Below, piece by piece: positions 1-10,061 of a DNA stretch of 64,000 bases. The notes beneath the pieces were generated by a model. That model saw only the letters and a program-made list of their open reading frames with translations. It did not search any database and was not told the DNA's origin. Every line of letters begins with the position of its first letter. The first letter of the stretch is position 1. This DNA is from Telmatospirillum sp. J64-1 (GTDB lineage Bacteria > Pseudomonadota > Alphaproteobacteria > Rhodospirillales > Magnetospirillaceae): NCBI RefSeq assembly GCF_006980715.1, contig NZ_SBHN01000021.1, positions 1 through 64,000 of the forward strand. The letters are read 5' to 3'. A program made the translations under genes and the position numbers.

Positions 1-795
1 AACGAGGACACGGCCATCGCCGTCAATGTCTCGATCGCCCTGACCGATCTCGACGGCTCCGAGCAGCTCGACCCCGACGCGCCGATCCGCATCATCGCCG
101 ACAACGACGCCATGGCGGCGGGAACGCTCAGCCTCAACGGCACGCCCCTGACGCTCAAGGTCGAAGACGGCCAGTCCTTCTGGGAGATTCCCGCCTCCGC
201 CTTCAAGGTCGCCACCACCACCGAGGCCGGACATCCCGCCACCTACGGCATCGACGGCCTGACCTTCACCCCGGCCGAGCATTCCGATGTCGATGCCGGC
301 TTCACCGTCGAGGCCACCGTCCTCGACAACGGCATCTCCCGCCTCACCTCACAAGGCAGCGGAACCATCACCGTCGCCCCGGTCGCCGACGAGATAATCA
401 TCACCGCCGGCGGCAGCGGCAACGAGGACACGGCCATCGCCGTCAATGTCTCGATCGCCCTGACCGATCTCGACGGCTCCGAGCAGCTCGACCCCGACGC
501 GCCGATCCGCATCATCGCCGACAATGACGTCATGGCGGCCGGAACGCTCAGCCTCAACGGCACGCCCCTGACGCTCAAGGTCGAAGACGGCCAGTCCTTC
601 TGGGAGATCCCCGCCTCCGCCTTCAAGGTCGCCACCACCACCGAGGCCGGACATCCCGCCACCTACGGCATCGACGGCCTGACCTTCACTCCGGCTGAGC
701 ATTCCGATGTCGATGCCGGCTTCACCGTCGAAGCCACCGTCCTCGACAACGGCATCTCCCGCCTCACCTCACAAGGCAGCGGAACCATCACCGTC
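1..795 (+). repeat. Near-identical 420-bp tandem repeat inside the adhesin gene
   Basis: Bases 1-375 and 421-795 align with only seven substitutions, six of them synonymous (one Ala/Val change), giving a 140-codon period. The array continues upstream of the window. Later modules in the same gene are clearly diverged from this unit, for example those at about 2458-2930 and 4576-5000. Such identity suggests recent duplication or gene conversion, and copy number may vary between strains or be collapsed in short-read assemblies. Confidence 0.9.
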
Positions 796-3700
796 AGCGC
801 CGTCGCCGATGCGCCCGACCTGGACGTCAAGGACAGCGGGGGCTATGAGCATGACGGCGCGGGCACAGGTATTCCCATCGCCATCACCGATCTGAGCCTT
901 GTCGATACCGACGGCTCGGAATTCCTGACCGTCTATGTCCAGGGCGTGCCCGAAGGGGCCAGCCTCAGCATGGGCGAGAAGGTCGACGGGGTAACGCTAT
1001 CGGGGCAGCAGGGCAGCCAGGCCCTGGCCGGTCCGCTGTGGAAGATCACGGTGAGCGATCCGAAGCAGTTGGAAGACCTGAAGGTCATCCCCAAGGCCGG
1101 CAGTTCGGCCGATATGGACCTCAAGATCATCGCCGTCTCGGAAGAGCGGAATGGCGGCGACCAAGCCTGGACCATCGGCGAAGTGCATGTCGATATCGGC
1201 GTGCTTGCACCGGAAGTCACGGTCACACCCGGCGCCGCCGGCGATGAGGACAGCTGGATTTCCGTCACCGGCCTGAACGCCCGCTACCCGGCGCCCGGCG
1301 ACGACGATACCGTGACGATCACCGTGCGCGATCTGCACGAGGATGCCGCCCTCCGCCATGTTGCGGAAGACGGCACGGTCACGGAACTGCCCCGGGGGCC
1401 GGACGGCAGCTACGACGTCACCAAATATTGGGACCCCGTCACCGGAACGATCAGCGGGCTGGAAGTCCGCTGGAAGGAAGGCTCGGGCCACGAGAATTCC
1501 GCCGACAGTATCACCTTCACGCTCCGCGCCTATGTGGTCGACAGCGATTACGGGACGGAGAATTTCACCGCCGCCGGCCCCGATCAGGATCGTCCCTATG
1601 CCGACGAAGCCTGGCATGATGCCCAGGTGACGGTCGAGGTGATTCCGGTCGCCGATCCGGCCCGCGTGGTCGCTTCCGGTGTCGGCGTCGAGGACGAGCA
1701 TGTCCCGCTGAACCTGCAGGTCGAGGTCACCGACAGTTCGGAAATCGTCAATTCCATCATCCTAACCGGCCTGAATGGCGCCTCCTTGTACAAGGACGGA
1801 ATCCTGCAGCAGGAAATCGAGGAGGGGTCGGGCCGCTACGCCATCTCTCCCGACGATTTGACGGGCTGGACCATCCTGCCGGTCAAGGATTGGAGCGGCA
1901 CCCTCGACCTCACCCTGACGGTCGAGACCAAGGAACCCGCCAACGGCGCGACCCTGACCGAGGACCATCACTTCAGCCTGCGGGTGTTCGGCGACGCCGA
2001 CGCGCCGCAGGGCTTGGCCGATGGCAGCCATTTCATCGATGAGGACAGCTTCCATCAGCTGGTCTGGGGCAGTGCCGAACAGGTCCAAGGGGGGCTGGCC
2101 GATGTCTTCGCCACGCTGACCGACCTGGACGAGTCCGAGACCCTCTCCTTCCGCATCGAAGCCGACCTACCCGGCGCGCGCCTGCTGGTGAACGGCGAGG
2201 AGCGCTTGCCCGAGAACGGCAAGTGGACCGTCACCCTGGAGGAGCTCTCCAGCGGCGCGGTGAAGATCGGCGGACCGGCGGATTGGGGCAGCAGTACGGC
2301 GGAACCCCATATCCGCTTCAAGATCACGGCCGTCTCGCGCGAGGCGGATGCCGCGGACGACGATTCCGCTCTCGACGGCACGGGGCTCAGCCGCCAGGGC
2401 GAAGCCCATACCCCGATCGGCTCGATCACGCTGGAGATCGCCCCGCTGGCCGACGAATTGACCATCGTCGCCAGCAATCGCGGCATCGAGGATCAGACGG
2501 GCGGCATTCCCGTGACGCCGACCATCACCCTGCAGGATACCGACGGTTCGGAAAGCCTGCACGGCACGGTCTATCTGGTCACCGACAACAGCCATATGCT
2601 GGCGGGCAAGCTGACGCTGAACGGCACAGAGCTGGAAGCGCGCCCCGTCTTCGGCTTCGACGATCTGGGCAATCCCGTCTTCACCGGCGAGCCCGGAGCC
2701 GAACCGGTCGGTCATGCCTATGCCATCCCCGCCGATGCCTTCGGCTTCGACACCACGACGCATACCTATTCGATCGGCGGCTTGGTCTTCCATCCGGTCA
2801 AGGATTCCGACGTCGATGTGGATTACACGATCTATGCCACCTCGCGGGAAGAGGCCAACGGCCACCAGAAGGTGACCTCGGCCCCGGGCAGCATCATCAT
2901 CGAGGCCGTTGCCGACAAGGTGGACCTGGACCTCCAGGGCACCACGGGGATGGAAAACGAGCGTATCCCCCTCTTCGATGACAGCGGATCGTTCATTTCC
3001 ACCGCCCTGAAGGATACCGACGGCTCGGAAACCCTGACCGTCTATGTCACCGGCCTGCCGGCGGGTGCGAAGCTGTACCGGAACCAGGACGGGACGGAGA
3101 TCGAGCTGGCCCGCACGACCGCCCCCGTTACCCTGGAAAACGGCAAGACCATTCCGGCTGGCGCCATCGCCATCGTCATCACCGCAGATGACGATCCATC
3201 GCAAATCCTGGGCGGCCTGAGCCTTCAGCCGGCCCCGAACAGCAGCGCGGATATCACGCTGAACATCGTTGCGGTGACGGAAGAAGCCGCCAACGGCCAT
3301 CAGGCCGTGACCGAAGGCAGCCTGTTCATCGATATCGGAACCCTGGCGCCGACCCTGACGGTGGGTGACGTGGTCCTGCAGGAACAGACCAGTTGGAGCA
3401 ACGGCTGGCAGACGATCGGGCTGGACAAGCTTTCCGCCACGGTCAATGCCGCCGACGGCACGGAAAAACTGGTCGTCTACCTGACGGAAGTGCCTTCCAG
3501 CATCGAGATCCGCGTCCCCAAATCAGGCGGTGGCTGGACGATCCTCAAACCCGACGACCAGGGGCGCTACGTCCTGAACGCCGAGGACCTGGGCAAGGTG
3601 CAGATGCGTGGCACCCTGGGCTATGACGAGGATTTCACTTTCAAGGCCCAGGCTGTCGTCTATGACATCGATGTCGGAACGGCCAACGAATCCGCCATCG

Positions 3701-6700
3701 ATTCCGCCGCCAGCGAAATCCAGTCCATCGATGTCACCATCCAGGCCCGCGCCGACAATGCCCGGATGTCCGGCTCCGCTGTCGGGCTGGAAGACCATTG
3801 GTTCGGGCTGAAGCTGTCGGCCGAGACCCGCGACGATTCGGAAGAGATCACCAGCCTGCACCTGAAAGGCATCCCCGAAGGCGCGAAACTGCGACTGGCC
3901 GATGGCACTGAGGTCGAGATCAAGAACGGCGTGGCCGATCTGAGCGGTTTCAGCAAGGAGCAACTGGCCGGCTTGCAGATGAAGGCCCCGGCGGATTCCA
4001 ATCTCGACTTCTCGATGACACTGAAGGCCACGACGACGGAATATGGCTCGGGCAGCGATCCCTCCGTCTCGGTGACAACGCGTAACAGCAGCCATACCGT
4101 CCATGTCACCGTCTATGGCGACGCGGACACGCCCATCGTGACGGTGGACCAGAGCGTCAAGACCATCGACGAGGACCAGCTCTACAAGCTGTCCGACGTC
4201 ATCACCAACCCGGCCCTGACCGATACGGATGGGTCGGAAACCCTGACCATCCGCATCAAACCGCATCAGGCGGGCGTGTCGCGGCTGGGCGTGGAAAATG
4301 CCGAGGGCGAGATCGAATTCCGCCCGCTGTCCAGCGACGGCTATTGGGAATTGTCCCCGGCGGAACTGGCCAAGGCCTATATCGGCGGCGTTCCCAATTG
4401 GGCGAGCGGCAATGGTACGGATCACCTGAAATTCGACGTGGTCGCCGTGGCCACCGAGAACGATACCCATCTGCCCTCGACCGGCCTTGCGCCGGACCTG
4501 GCCGATCTCCGCCAGGGACAGGCCTTCAGCGAGACCCAGACCATCACGCTGACGATCAATCCCGTCGCCGACGAGGTAACCATCGTCGCCACCAACCAGG
4601 GAATTGAAGACCAGGAAAACGGCATTCCCGTCACCCCGGTCATCACCCTGCAGGACACCGACGGCTCCGAAAAGCTGATCGGCATGGTCGTGATTTCATC
4701 GAGCGATCCGGCCATGCTGGCCGGGAAGCTGACGCTGAACGGCGTGGAGCTGACGCCCAATATCGTCGACGGCGTCGCGACCTGGGAGATCCCGGCCTCG
4801 GCCTTCGGCGTCACCGAGACCACGGCGGCGGGCCATCCCTTGAGCTACGGCATCAACGGCCTGCGCTTCATCCCGAAGGAACATTCCGCCGAAAATGTCA
4901 GCTATTCCATCACCGCGACGGTGCAGGATACGAATGGCCCGACCCTGGAGACGACCGGCACGGGCAGCATCCGCATCGACGCGGTGGCCGACGCCCCGGA
5001 TGTGGATATCGCCGGCTCCTTCACCGGCCAGGAAGACACGCCCATCGCCCTGGGCATCGACGCCCAACTGGTCGATACGGACGGGTCGGAATATCTGTCC
5101 TCGGCCATGATCACCAATGTGCCCGAAGGCTGGCAGGTCGGCTATGTCTCCAGCGACGGCCGCTGGTCACTGGCGACCGAACAACCCGTCGGCAGCGGCC
5201 GCTGGCACCTGGATCCCGACAAACTGGATCAGGTGGCGGTGCTGCCGCCGCCGAACCAACACATCCCGGCCGGAGAAGCCCCGACCTTCACCCTGCACGT
5301 CACCGCGACCGAAAAGGGCGATGACGGGCAGATCGCCGTCGAGCACGCCACCACCACCAAGGACTTCACCATCAGGGTCGAGGCGGTGGCCGATGAGCCT
5401 TCCCTGGTAGTCAATCCGGCACGAACCGACGAGGACAAAGCCGTCCAGCTGCGCATCTCGCCGGCCCTGAACGACACCGACGGCTCGGAAGTCCTGACGA
5501 TCTATATCGCCGGTGACCTGAAAGGTGGCTCCTTCGTCAACCGGAATGGCGAACCGGTCGGCACCTGGGTGGAAGAAGACGGCGGCCGCTGGATGTTCAC
5601 TCCGGACGACCTGGCCGATCTGTGGTTCATGCCGAAGGCCGATTCCAACGAGGATCTGTCGCTGACGGTGATCGCCCGCGCCACCGAAACCAGCAACGGC
5701 GATTACGCGGAGCGGACGCAAAACCTGACCATCACCGTCAAGGGCGTGGTGGACGGCGTGGCGCCGGGCGACCTGCTGGTCCAGGTCCAGGAAGCCAAGG
5801 ACAGCCAGGGTGCCCCGATCGACCTGAAACTGGGTGACCTGACTTCCCTGGACGCCGACGGGTCGGAAAGCATTTCCGTCGTCATCAAGAACATCCCGGA
5901 CGGCGTCGAGATCTTCATGGAAGCCGGCTTCGAAGCCGGGATGAAATATATCGGCAACGGCCGTTGGTCCATCGAGGCCGGTTATCTCGACAAGCTGCGG
6001 GCCACCGTCCACAAGGATTTCTCCGGCCGTCACGACATCGCCATCGACGTCGTGGTGACCGAGAATGACGGCGCCAGCGCAACCTTCCCGAAGACGCTGA
6101 CCATCGACGTCGATGCCGTGGCCGACACGCCCAGCATCAGCATCGGCGGCGGCGCGGACGAGGATGCCGGGGCGGTTCCGGTCAAGATCACGGTCAAGCC
6201 GACCGACACCCTGCCCGGCATCGACGGCCCGGAACAGATCACCGAGATCACCATCTCGATCGACCCGTCCAAACTCGGGCTGGGCGACGGCACCCTGTCG
6301 CTGCAACTGGGCGGGACTACCTATCCGGTGACCGCCGGCGGCATCGAGATCACCCTGTCCGGCGAGATGCTGGCCGCCCATTACGATCCCCGAACGGGCG
6401 AGATCAACGGCCTGACCCTGCACGGCCTGCCCGAGCATTGGTCTCATAATATCCCCATCACCGTCACCGCGACCTCGAGCGAGGGCAATGGCAGCACCGC
6501 CAGCCGCGTCCTGGAGGGGCAGATCAACATCCAGGCCAAGGCGGATGGCGCCGAACTGACGGTCGAACCGTCGGCCGAGACTTCCCCGTCGGGCACTCCC
6601 ATCGACCTGGGCATCGGCCTCGCTTTCCCCGACCCGTCCGAGACCGCCTTCCTGGTCGTCAGCGACGTCCCCGACGGCATGCGCCTCAACCAGGGCATCA

Positions 6701-9700
6701 ATACCGGCAACGGCATCTGGATCGTTCCCCATGACAAGGCCGACGCGGACTGGAAACTGACAATCGACGGCTTGCCCGGTACCTCGGCCAATCTGACGGT
6801 CAAGGTCGTGGTCACCGATATCGATCCCGATGACGGCATCGCCGATCACTGGGACAGCCTGGCCGATGCTGGTATCTCCTTCACCGTGCCGGTGGCGTTC
6901 GAGGGCGAGGGTTCCGGCGGGGAACCGCCCCTGCCGCCGAGCCTGGACGTCAGCCTGGTGCCGGCCGAGGAGGATCAGACCTTCAAGCTGTCGGTCGTCA
7001 CGGATGGCGATGCGCTCATCATCCACGGTCTTCCCGAGGGTATGACGATCACTTCCGCGCTGACCCTGGAAGAGAAGCTGGCGGGCGTCGTGGCCTTCTA
7101 TCAACTGGGCGAAAGCTACGTCATCCCGACGAACATGATCGACCGCGTGCTTCTGAGGCCCGCGCAAGACTATTCCGGCCCCATCCATCTCGACCTGGAA
7201 GCGACCATCTCCGGCAACTATTCCCAGGCCAGCTCGGGCGTGCAGAACCATCACGTTGCCGAAATCGCCCCGGTAACCGATGGCGCGCAGATCGCGATCA
7301 GCGTGGATGCGGGGGCCGACACCAGGGAAGATACCGCGGGTGTTCCGCTGACCATCACCATCAAGGCGCTGGATACGGATTTCTCGGAAACCTTGGTCGA
7401 CGGCAAGCTGACCATTTCCACCGACCTGCCGGAAGGCGGCGAGTTGTGGCTGAACGGCAGCAAGCTGGAGCTGGTGGACGGGAAATATACGCTCGACCTG
7501 CAAGCGCTGGGCCTCGATCCGGCGGATTTCCAGACGAAAGACGGCCTCACCCTCGGCGGCTTCACCCTGAAACCCCCGGCCAATTATCACGGCGCCCTGG
7601 GGCTGAAGGCCTCGCTCGCGGTGCAGGACCAGGACGCTGCGCCGGTGACGTCCACCGGCAGCCAGACGGTCACGATCACGCCGGTGACGGACGCCACCCA
7701 GCTTGACGTCCAGGATGCCAGCGGCCTGGAAGACACCGCCATCGCCCTGACCCTGTCCGCCTTCAACCCGGACATGAAGGCCGAGGGCAATGCTTACGGC
7801 TCGGAATACGTGTCGGTGGTGATCAAGGGCGTGCCCGAAGGGGCGCTGCTCACCAATGCCACCAATAACGGCTCCTATCTCGGAGAGGACGGCAAGACCT
7901 ATACCTCCTGGACCATCAAGGGCAACGCCATCGACCCGGCAACGGGGAAAATCTCGGGCGTCAACCTGATCCCGCCGCTCGATTTCGCCGGAGACATCAA
8001 GCTCACGGTCGAGGCCCACAGCTTCGAGGAATCCAACAAGAAAGACATCGTCACCACCCAGGATTCCTTCACCGTCACCGTGATCCCGGTTTCGGACATG
8101 CCGTCCATCAGCCCCAACGACGTCTCGGGCCTGGAAGATATCGGCGTGAAGCTGGACCTGAACGCGCTGCTGACCGACACGCAGGAAGTGCTGACGGTGA
8201 CCCTGACCGGTGTCCCGGAAGGAGCCTTCTTCACCGATGCGCCGGAGGACGGCCAGGCGCTGGGCGTCGATCACGGCAACGGCACCTGGACCTTCACGGC
8301 CGAGGAACTGGCTAACCTGCATTTCGTCGGCCCGCATAACGCATCCGGCATCTTCCAGCTGCAAGCCTCCGCGACCTCCGCCCATGGCGATGCCGCCCCC
8401 GTCAGCACGGCGCCGGTGCGCTTCACCGTCACCCTGGCCGGCGTGGCCGACGACCCAGTCCTGGAACTGACCCAGGACCGGGTCGAAGGGAAGGAAGACC
8501 AGGCCCGGCCGGATGGCGTGGTGGACGGCACGAAGGGCATCCTGCTCGGCATCAGCGCCAGCCTGACCGATGACTTGGAAACCCTGTCGCTGCTCATCAC
8601 CGGCGCGCCGGAAGGCACCATCTTCTATAGCGGCCTGGGCCAACTGATCGGCGCGGTCGATGTCGACGGCGTGCCGACCTGGGTGGTCAGCGCCGAGGAT
8701 ATTCCCGGCCTGCGCATGGTCACCCCGCTCGACTGGTTCGGCGAGGTCGATCTGACCGTCACCGCCCGCTCGGTCGACGGCACCTCCGTCGCCGAGGTCG
8801 AGAAGACCCTGACGGTCGCGGTGGAAGCCGTCAACGACGCCCCGACGGTGACGACAACCCTCAGCGGCCAAGCCCTGGCCGGCACGCTCAACCGTCCCAT
8901 CACCGTGGTGCCGGGGGCCATCGGCGACGGCAGCCAGATTACCTTCGCCGATGTGGACGACACCAAGCTGTCGCGCCTTGAAGTGCGGATCGGCAGCGGC
9001 GCCATGCCCGGCGACAGTCTGGGCATCGCCGCCAACGAAGATATCCATATCGGTTATGAACTGGATGGCCGGGTGATCCTGACCATCGAGGATACCAGCT
9101 TCGAGGTCTTCTATGATGCCGAGCGCCATTGCCTGACCATCCTCGGCGAAGGCAGCCACGATCTTTATGCCAAGCTGGCGGAATCGGTGGTCCTGACCAG
9201 CGGCGATGGCATCCTGAGCGCCGGAGCCCGCACCATCACCCTGACGGGCTTCGACCCCGAGGGGGCGCAGGGCTCCGTCTCGGTCATCACCACGCTGGGC
9301 GATAGCGAGGACAATCCCGTCGTCCTGACCGATGCCGCGCGCGGCGACCTGTTCTGGAGCGGTTCGGGCAGCGCCACCCTGGCCGGCGGCGACGGCAACG
9401 ACCTGTTCATCCTGACCATGGGCGACCCGATCGAAAGGATCTCGGGCGGTGACGGAATCAACGAATTGTTCATCCTGGACAGCGCGGGCGTGCCCGGCGA
9501 CTGGATCTTCCAGATCAGCCAGGACAATCCGGCCGTGATCCAGGCCCTGTCGCAGACCGACGACTCGTCCTTCCTAATCAACCTGAATGCCGGAACCGCC
9601 ATAGTCGATCCCCATGAGGCGGGACGCCTGATCATCGAAGGCGGCGAGGATGGCAAGGCCTCGGGCGTCATCGTCTTCGACGGGGATACGCAGCTTACCT

Positions 9701-9729
9701 TCGAGGACCTGGATCGCATCATCACCTAG
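1..9729 (+). CDS. Giant repetitive type I-secreted surface protein/adhesin (5'-partial)
   Basis: The reading frame is open from base 1 to the TAG at 9727-9729 (3242 codons in view), so the start lies upstream and the ATG at 112 is internal. The protein is a chain of cadherin/Ig-like modules of roughly 100-140 residues. About a dozen carry a DTDGSE-type acidic turn followed by a beta-strand pattern, typical of calcium-dependent bacterial adhesins of the T1SS-143/VCBS kind. Near the C-terminus (codons about 3125-3155) are GGDGNDLFIL and GGDGINELFIL, the RTX-like blocks expected just before a type I secretion signal. No cysteine-rich or catalytic domain is evident. The expected role is a cell-surface or biofilm adhesin exported by an ABC/MFP/TolC machine, none of which is in the window. 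The first two modules are almost identical at DNA level. Family is confident; ligand is unknown. Confidence 0.85.
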   Translation, partial: NEDTAIAVNVSIALTDLDGSEQLDPDAPIRIIADNDAMAAGTLSLNGTPLTLKVEDGQSFWEIPASAFKVATTTEAGHPATYGIDGLTFTPAEHSDVDAGFTVEATVLDNGISRLTSQGSGTITVAPVADEIIITAGGSGNEDTAIAVNVSIALTDLDGSEQLDPDAPIRIIADNDVMAAGTLSLNGTPLTLKVEDGQSFWEIPASAFKVATTTEAGHPATYGIDGLTFTPAEHSDVDAGFTVEATVLDNGISRLTSQGSGTITVSAVADAPDLDVKDSGGYEHDGAGTGIPIAITDLSLVDTDGSEFLTVYVQGVPEGASLSMGEKVDGVTLSGQQGSQALAGPLWKITVSDPKQLEDLKVIPKAGSSADMDLKIIAVSEERNGGDQAWTIGEVHVDIGVLAPEVTVTPGAAGDEDSWISVTGLNARYPAPGDDDTVTITVRDLHEDAALRHVAEDGTVTELPRGPDGSYDVTKYWDPVTGTISGLEVRWKEGSGHENSADSITFTLRAYVVDSDYGTENFTAAGPDQDRPYADEAWHDAQVTVEVIPVADPARVVASGVGVEDEHVPLNLQVEVTDSSEIVNSIILTGLNGASLYKDGILQQEIEEGSGRYAISPDDLTGWTILPVKDWSGTLDLTLTVETKEPANGATLTEDHHFSLRVFGDADAPQGLADGSHFIDEDSFHQLVWGSAEQVQGGLADVFATLTDLDESETLSFRIEADLPGARLLVNGEERLPENGKWTVTLEELSSGAVKIGGPADWGSSTAEPHIRFKITAVSREADAADDDSALDGTGLSRQGEAHTPIGSITLEIAPLADELTIVASNRGIEDQTGGIPVTPTITLQDTDGSESLHGTVYLVTDNSHMLAGKLTLNGTELEARPVFGFDDLGNPVFTGEPGAEPVGHAYAIPADAFGFDTTTHTYSIGGLVFHPVKDSDVDVDYTIYATSREEANGHQKVTSAPGSIIIEAVADKVDLDLQGTTGMENERIPLFDDSGSFISTALKDTDGSETLTVYVTGLPAGAKLYRNQDGTEIELARTTAPVTLENGKTIPAGAIAIVITADDDPSQILGGLSLQPAPNSSADITLNIVAVTEEAANGHQAVTEGSLFIDIGTLAPTLTVGDVVLQEQTSWSNGWQTIGLDKLSATVNAADGTEKLVVYLTEVPSSIEIRVPKSGGGWTILKPDDQGRYVLNAEDLGKVQMRGTLGYDEDFTFKAQAVVYDIDVGTANESAIDSAASEIQSIDVTIQARADNARMSGSAVGLEDHWFGLKLSAETRDDSEEITSLHLKGIPEGAKLRLADGTEVEIKNGVADLSGFSKEQLAGLQMKAPADSNLDFSMTLKATTTEYGSGSDPSVSVTTRNSSHTVHVTVYGDADTPIVTVDQSVKTIDEDQLYKLSDVITNPALTDTDGSETLTIRIKPHQAGVSRLGVENAEGEIEFRPLSSDGYWELSPAELAKAYIGGVPNWASGNGTDHLKFDVVAVATENDTHLPSTGLAPDLADLRQGQAFSETQTITLTINPVADEVTIVATNQGIEDQENGIPVTPVITLQDTDGSEKLIGMVVISSSDPAMLAGKLTLNGVELTPNIVDGVATWEIPASAFGVTETTAAGHPLSYGINGLRFIPKEHSAENVSYSITATVQDTNGPTLETTGTGSIRIDAVADAPDVDIAGSFTGQEDTPIALGIDAQLVDTDGSEYLSSAMITNVPEGWQVGYVSSDGRWSLATEQPVGSGRWHLDPDKLDQVAVLPPPNQHIPAGEAPTFTLHVTATEKGDDGQIAVEHATTTKDFTIRVEAVADEPSLVVNPARTDEDKAVQLRISPALNDTDGSEVLTIYIAGDLKGGSFVNRNGEPVGTWVEEDGGRWMFTPDDLADLWFMPKADSNEDLSLTVIARATETSNGDYAERTQNLTITVKGVVDGVAPGDLLVQVQEAKDSQGAPIDLKLGDLTSLDADGSESISVVIKNIPDGVEIFMEAGFEAGMKYIGNGRWSIEAGYLDKLRATVHKDFSGRHDIAIDVVVTENDGASATFPKTLTIDVDAVADTPSISIGGGADEDAGAVPVKITVKPTDTLPGIDGPEQITEITISIDPSKLGLGDGTLSLQLGGTTYPVTAGGIEITLSGEMLAAHYDPRTGEINGLTLHGLPEHWSHNIPITVTATSSEGNGSTASRVLEGQINIQAKADGAELTVEPSAETSPSGTPIDLGIGLAFPDPSETAFLVVSDVPDGMRLNQGINTGNGIWIVPHDKADADWKLTIDGLPGTSANLTVKVVVTDIDPDDGIADHWDSLADAGISFTVPVAFEGEGSGGEPPLPPSLDVSLVPAEEDQTFKLSVVTDGDALIIHGLPEGMTITSALTLEEKLAGVVAFYQLGESYVIPTNMIDRVLLRPAQDYSGPIHLDLEATISGNYSQASSGVQNHHVAEIAPVTDGAQIAISVDAGADTREDTAGVPLTITIKALDTDFSETLVDGKLTISTDLPEGGELWLNGSKLELVDGKYTLDLQALGLDPADFQTKDGLTLGGFTLKPPANYHGALGLKASLAVQDQDAAPVTSTGSQTVTITPVTDATQLDVQDASGLEDTAIALTLSAFNPDMKAEGNAYGSEYVSVVIKGVPEGALLTNATNNGSYLGEDGKTYTSWTIKGNAIDPATGKISGVNLIPPLDFAGDIKLTVEAHSFEESNKKDIVTTQDSFTVTVIPVSDMPSISPNDVSGLEDIGVKLDLNALLTDTQEVLTVTLTGVPEGAFFTDAPEDGQALGVDHGNGTWTFTAEELANLHFVGPHNASGIFQLQASATSAHGDAAPVSTAPVRFTVTLAGVADDPVLELTQDRVEGKEDQARPDGVVDGTKGILLGISASLTDDLETLSLLITGAPEGTIFYSGLGQLIGAVDVDGVPTWVVSAEDIPGLRMVTPLDWFGEVDLTVTARSVDGTSVAEVEKTLTVAVEAVNDAPTVTTTLSGQALAGTLNRPITVVPGAIGDGSQITFADVDDTKLSRLEVRIGSGAMPGDSLGIAANEDIHIGYELDGRVILTIEDTSFEVFYDAERHCLTILGEGSHDLYAKLAESVVLTSGDGILSAGARTITLTGFDPEGAQGSVSVITTLGDSEDNPVVLTDAARGDLFWSGSGSATLAGGDGNDLFILTMGDPIERISGGDGINELFILDSAGVPGDWIFQISQDNPAVIQALSQTDDSSFLINLNAGTAIVDPHEAGRLIIEGGEDGKASGVIVFDGDTQLTFEDLDRIIT

Positions 9730-9753
9730 CCGTAAAAGAAGCAGCCCTCATGC

Positions 9754-9779
9754 GTCACCCCCGCGAAAGCGGGGGTCCA
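9754..9779. repeat. REP-like palindrome (GAAA-loop type), after adhesin gene
   Basis: The core at 9758-9775 is a perfect 7-bp stem, CCCCCGC and GCGGGGG, around a GAAA loop, bracketed by GTCA and TCCA. The same element occurs at 39833, 44893, 44971, 56063, 56137, 58393 and 58472. Lying 24 bp after the adhesin stop codon, the RNA hairpin could also help end that transcript. It is followed by an unrelated 10-bp inverted repeat, GGGCCTCCAT (9792-9801) with ATGGAGGCCC (9829-9838). Confidence 0.8.
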
Positions 9780-9933
9780 CGTCAAGTTTCCGGGCCTCCA
9801 TACCCTTCGCGATGGACAAAGCGGCGGCATGGAGGCCCCCTTGCGTGGGCCTGACGGGAGAGGGGACTCACCTCAACGCTTCAAAGCACTGAGCCTTCTT
9901 CCCTGCCGAAAAGCTGTGCACAAAATGAAAATA

Positions 9934-9947
9934 AATTATGCATAATT
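9934..9947. promoter_or_regulatory. 14-bp perfect palindrome upstream of the sigma-54 promoter
   Basis: AATTATGCATAATT is perfectly self-complementary and sits in a short AT-rich patch. It is about 60-70 bp upstream of the -24 element at 10005. An 8-bp palindrome, TGTGCACA, lies just before it at 9915-9922. The distance suits an enhancer site for a sigma-54 activator, but no specific activator can be named from sequence. Confidence 0.45.
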
Positions 9948-10004
9948 CGCAAGGCGGGCAGGAAGTCTGACGGCGCAAGCCGCAAGACGCGGCCCTTTGT
10001 CCGG

Positions 10005-10021
10005 TTGGCATTCCCCTTGCT
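10005..10021 (+). promoter_or_regulatory. Sigma-54 (-24/-12) promoter of the amidohydrolase-amidase operon
   Basis: TTGGCA at 10005-10010 and TTGCT at 10017-10021 reproduce the RpoN consensus with the invariant GG and GC separated by exactly 10 bp. Transcription would start near 10033, leaving a leader of about 30 nt before the GTG start at 10062. This implies control by an enhancer-binding protein and possibly by nitrogen status. Confidence 0.75.
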
Positions 10022-10061
10022 GAAGACGTCCCATCCCTGTTTCGAGGAAAGGTGGTGAGAC

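Noticed and set aside
5167-9159. 1330-codon open frame on the minus strand
   Set aside because: It is antisense to the repetitive adhesin, has low-complexity Gly/Arg/Asp/His composition and no domain. It is a by-product of GC-rich codon usage.
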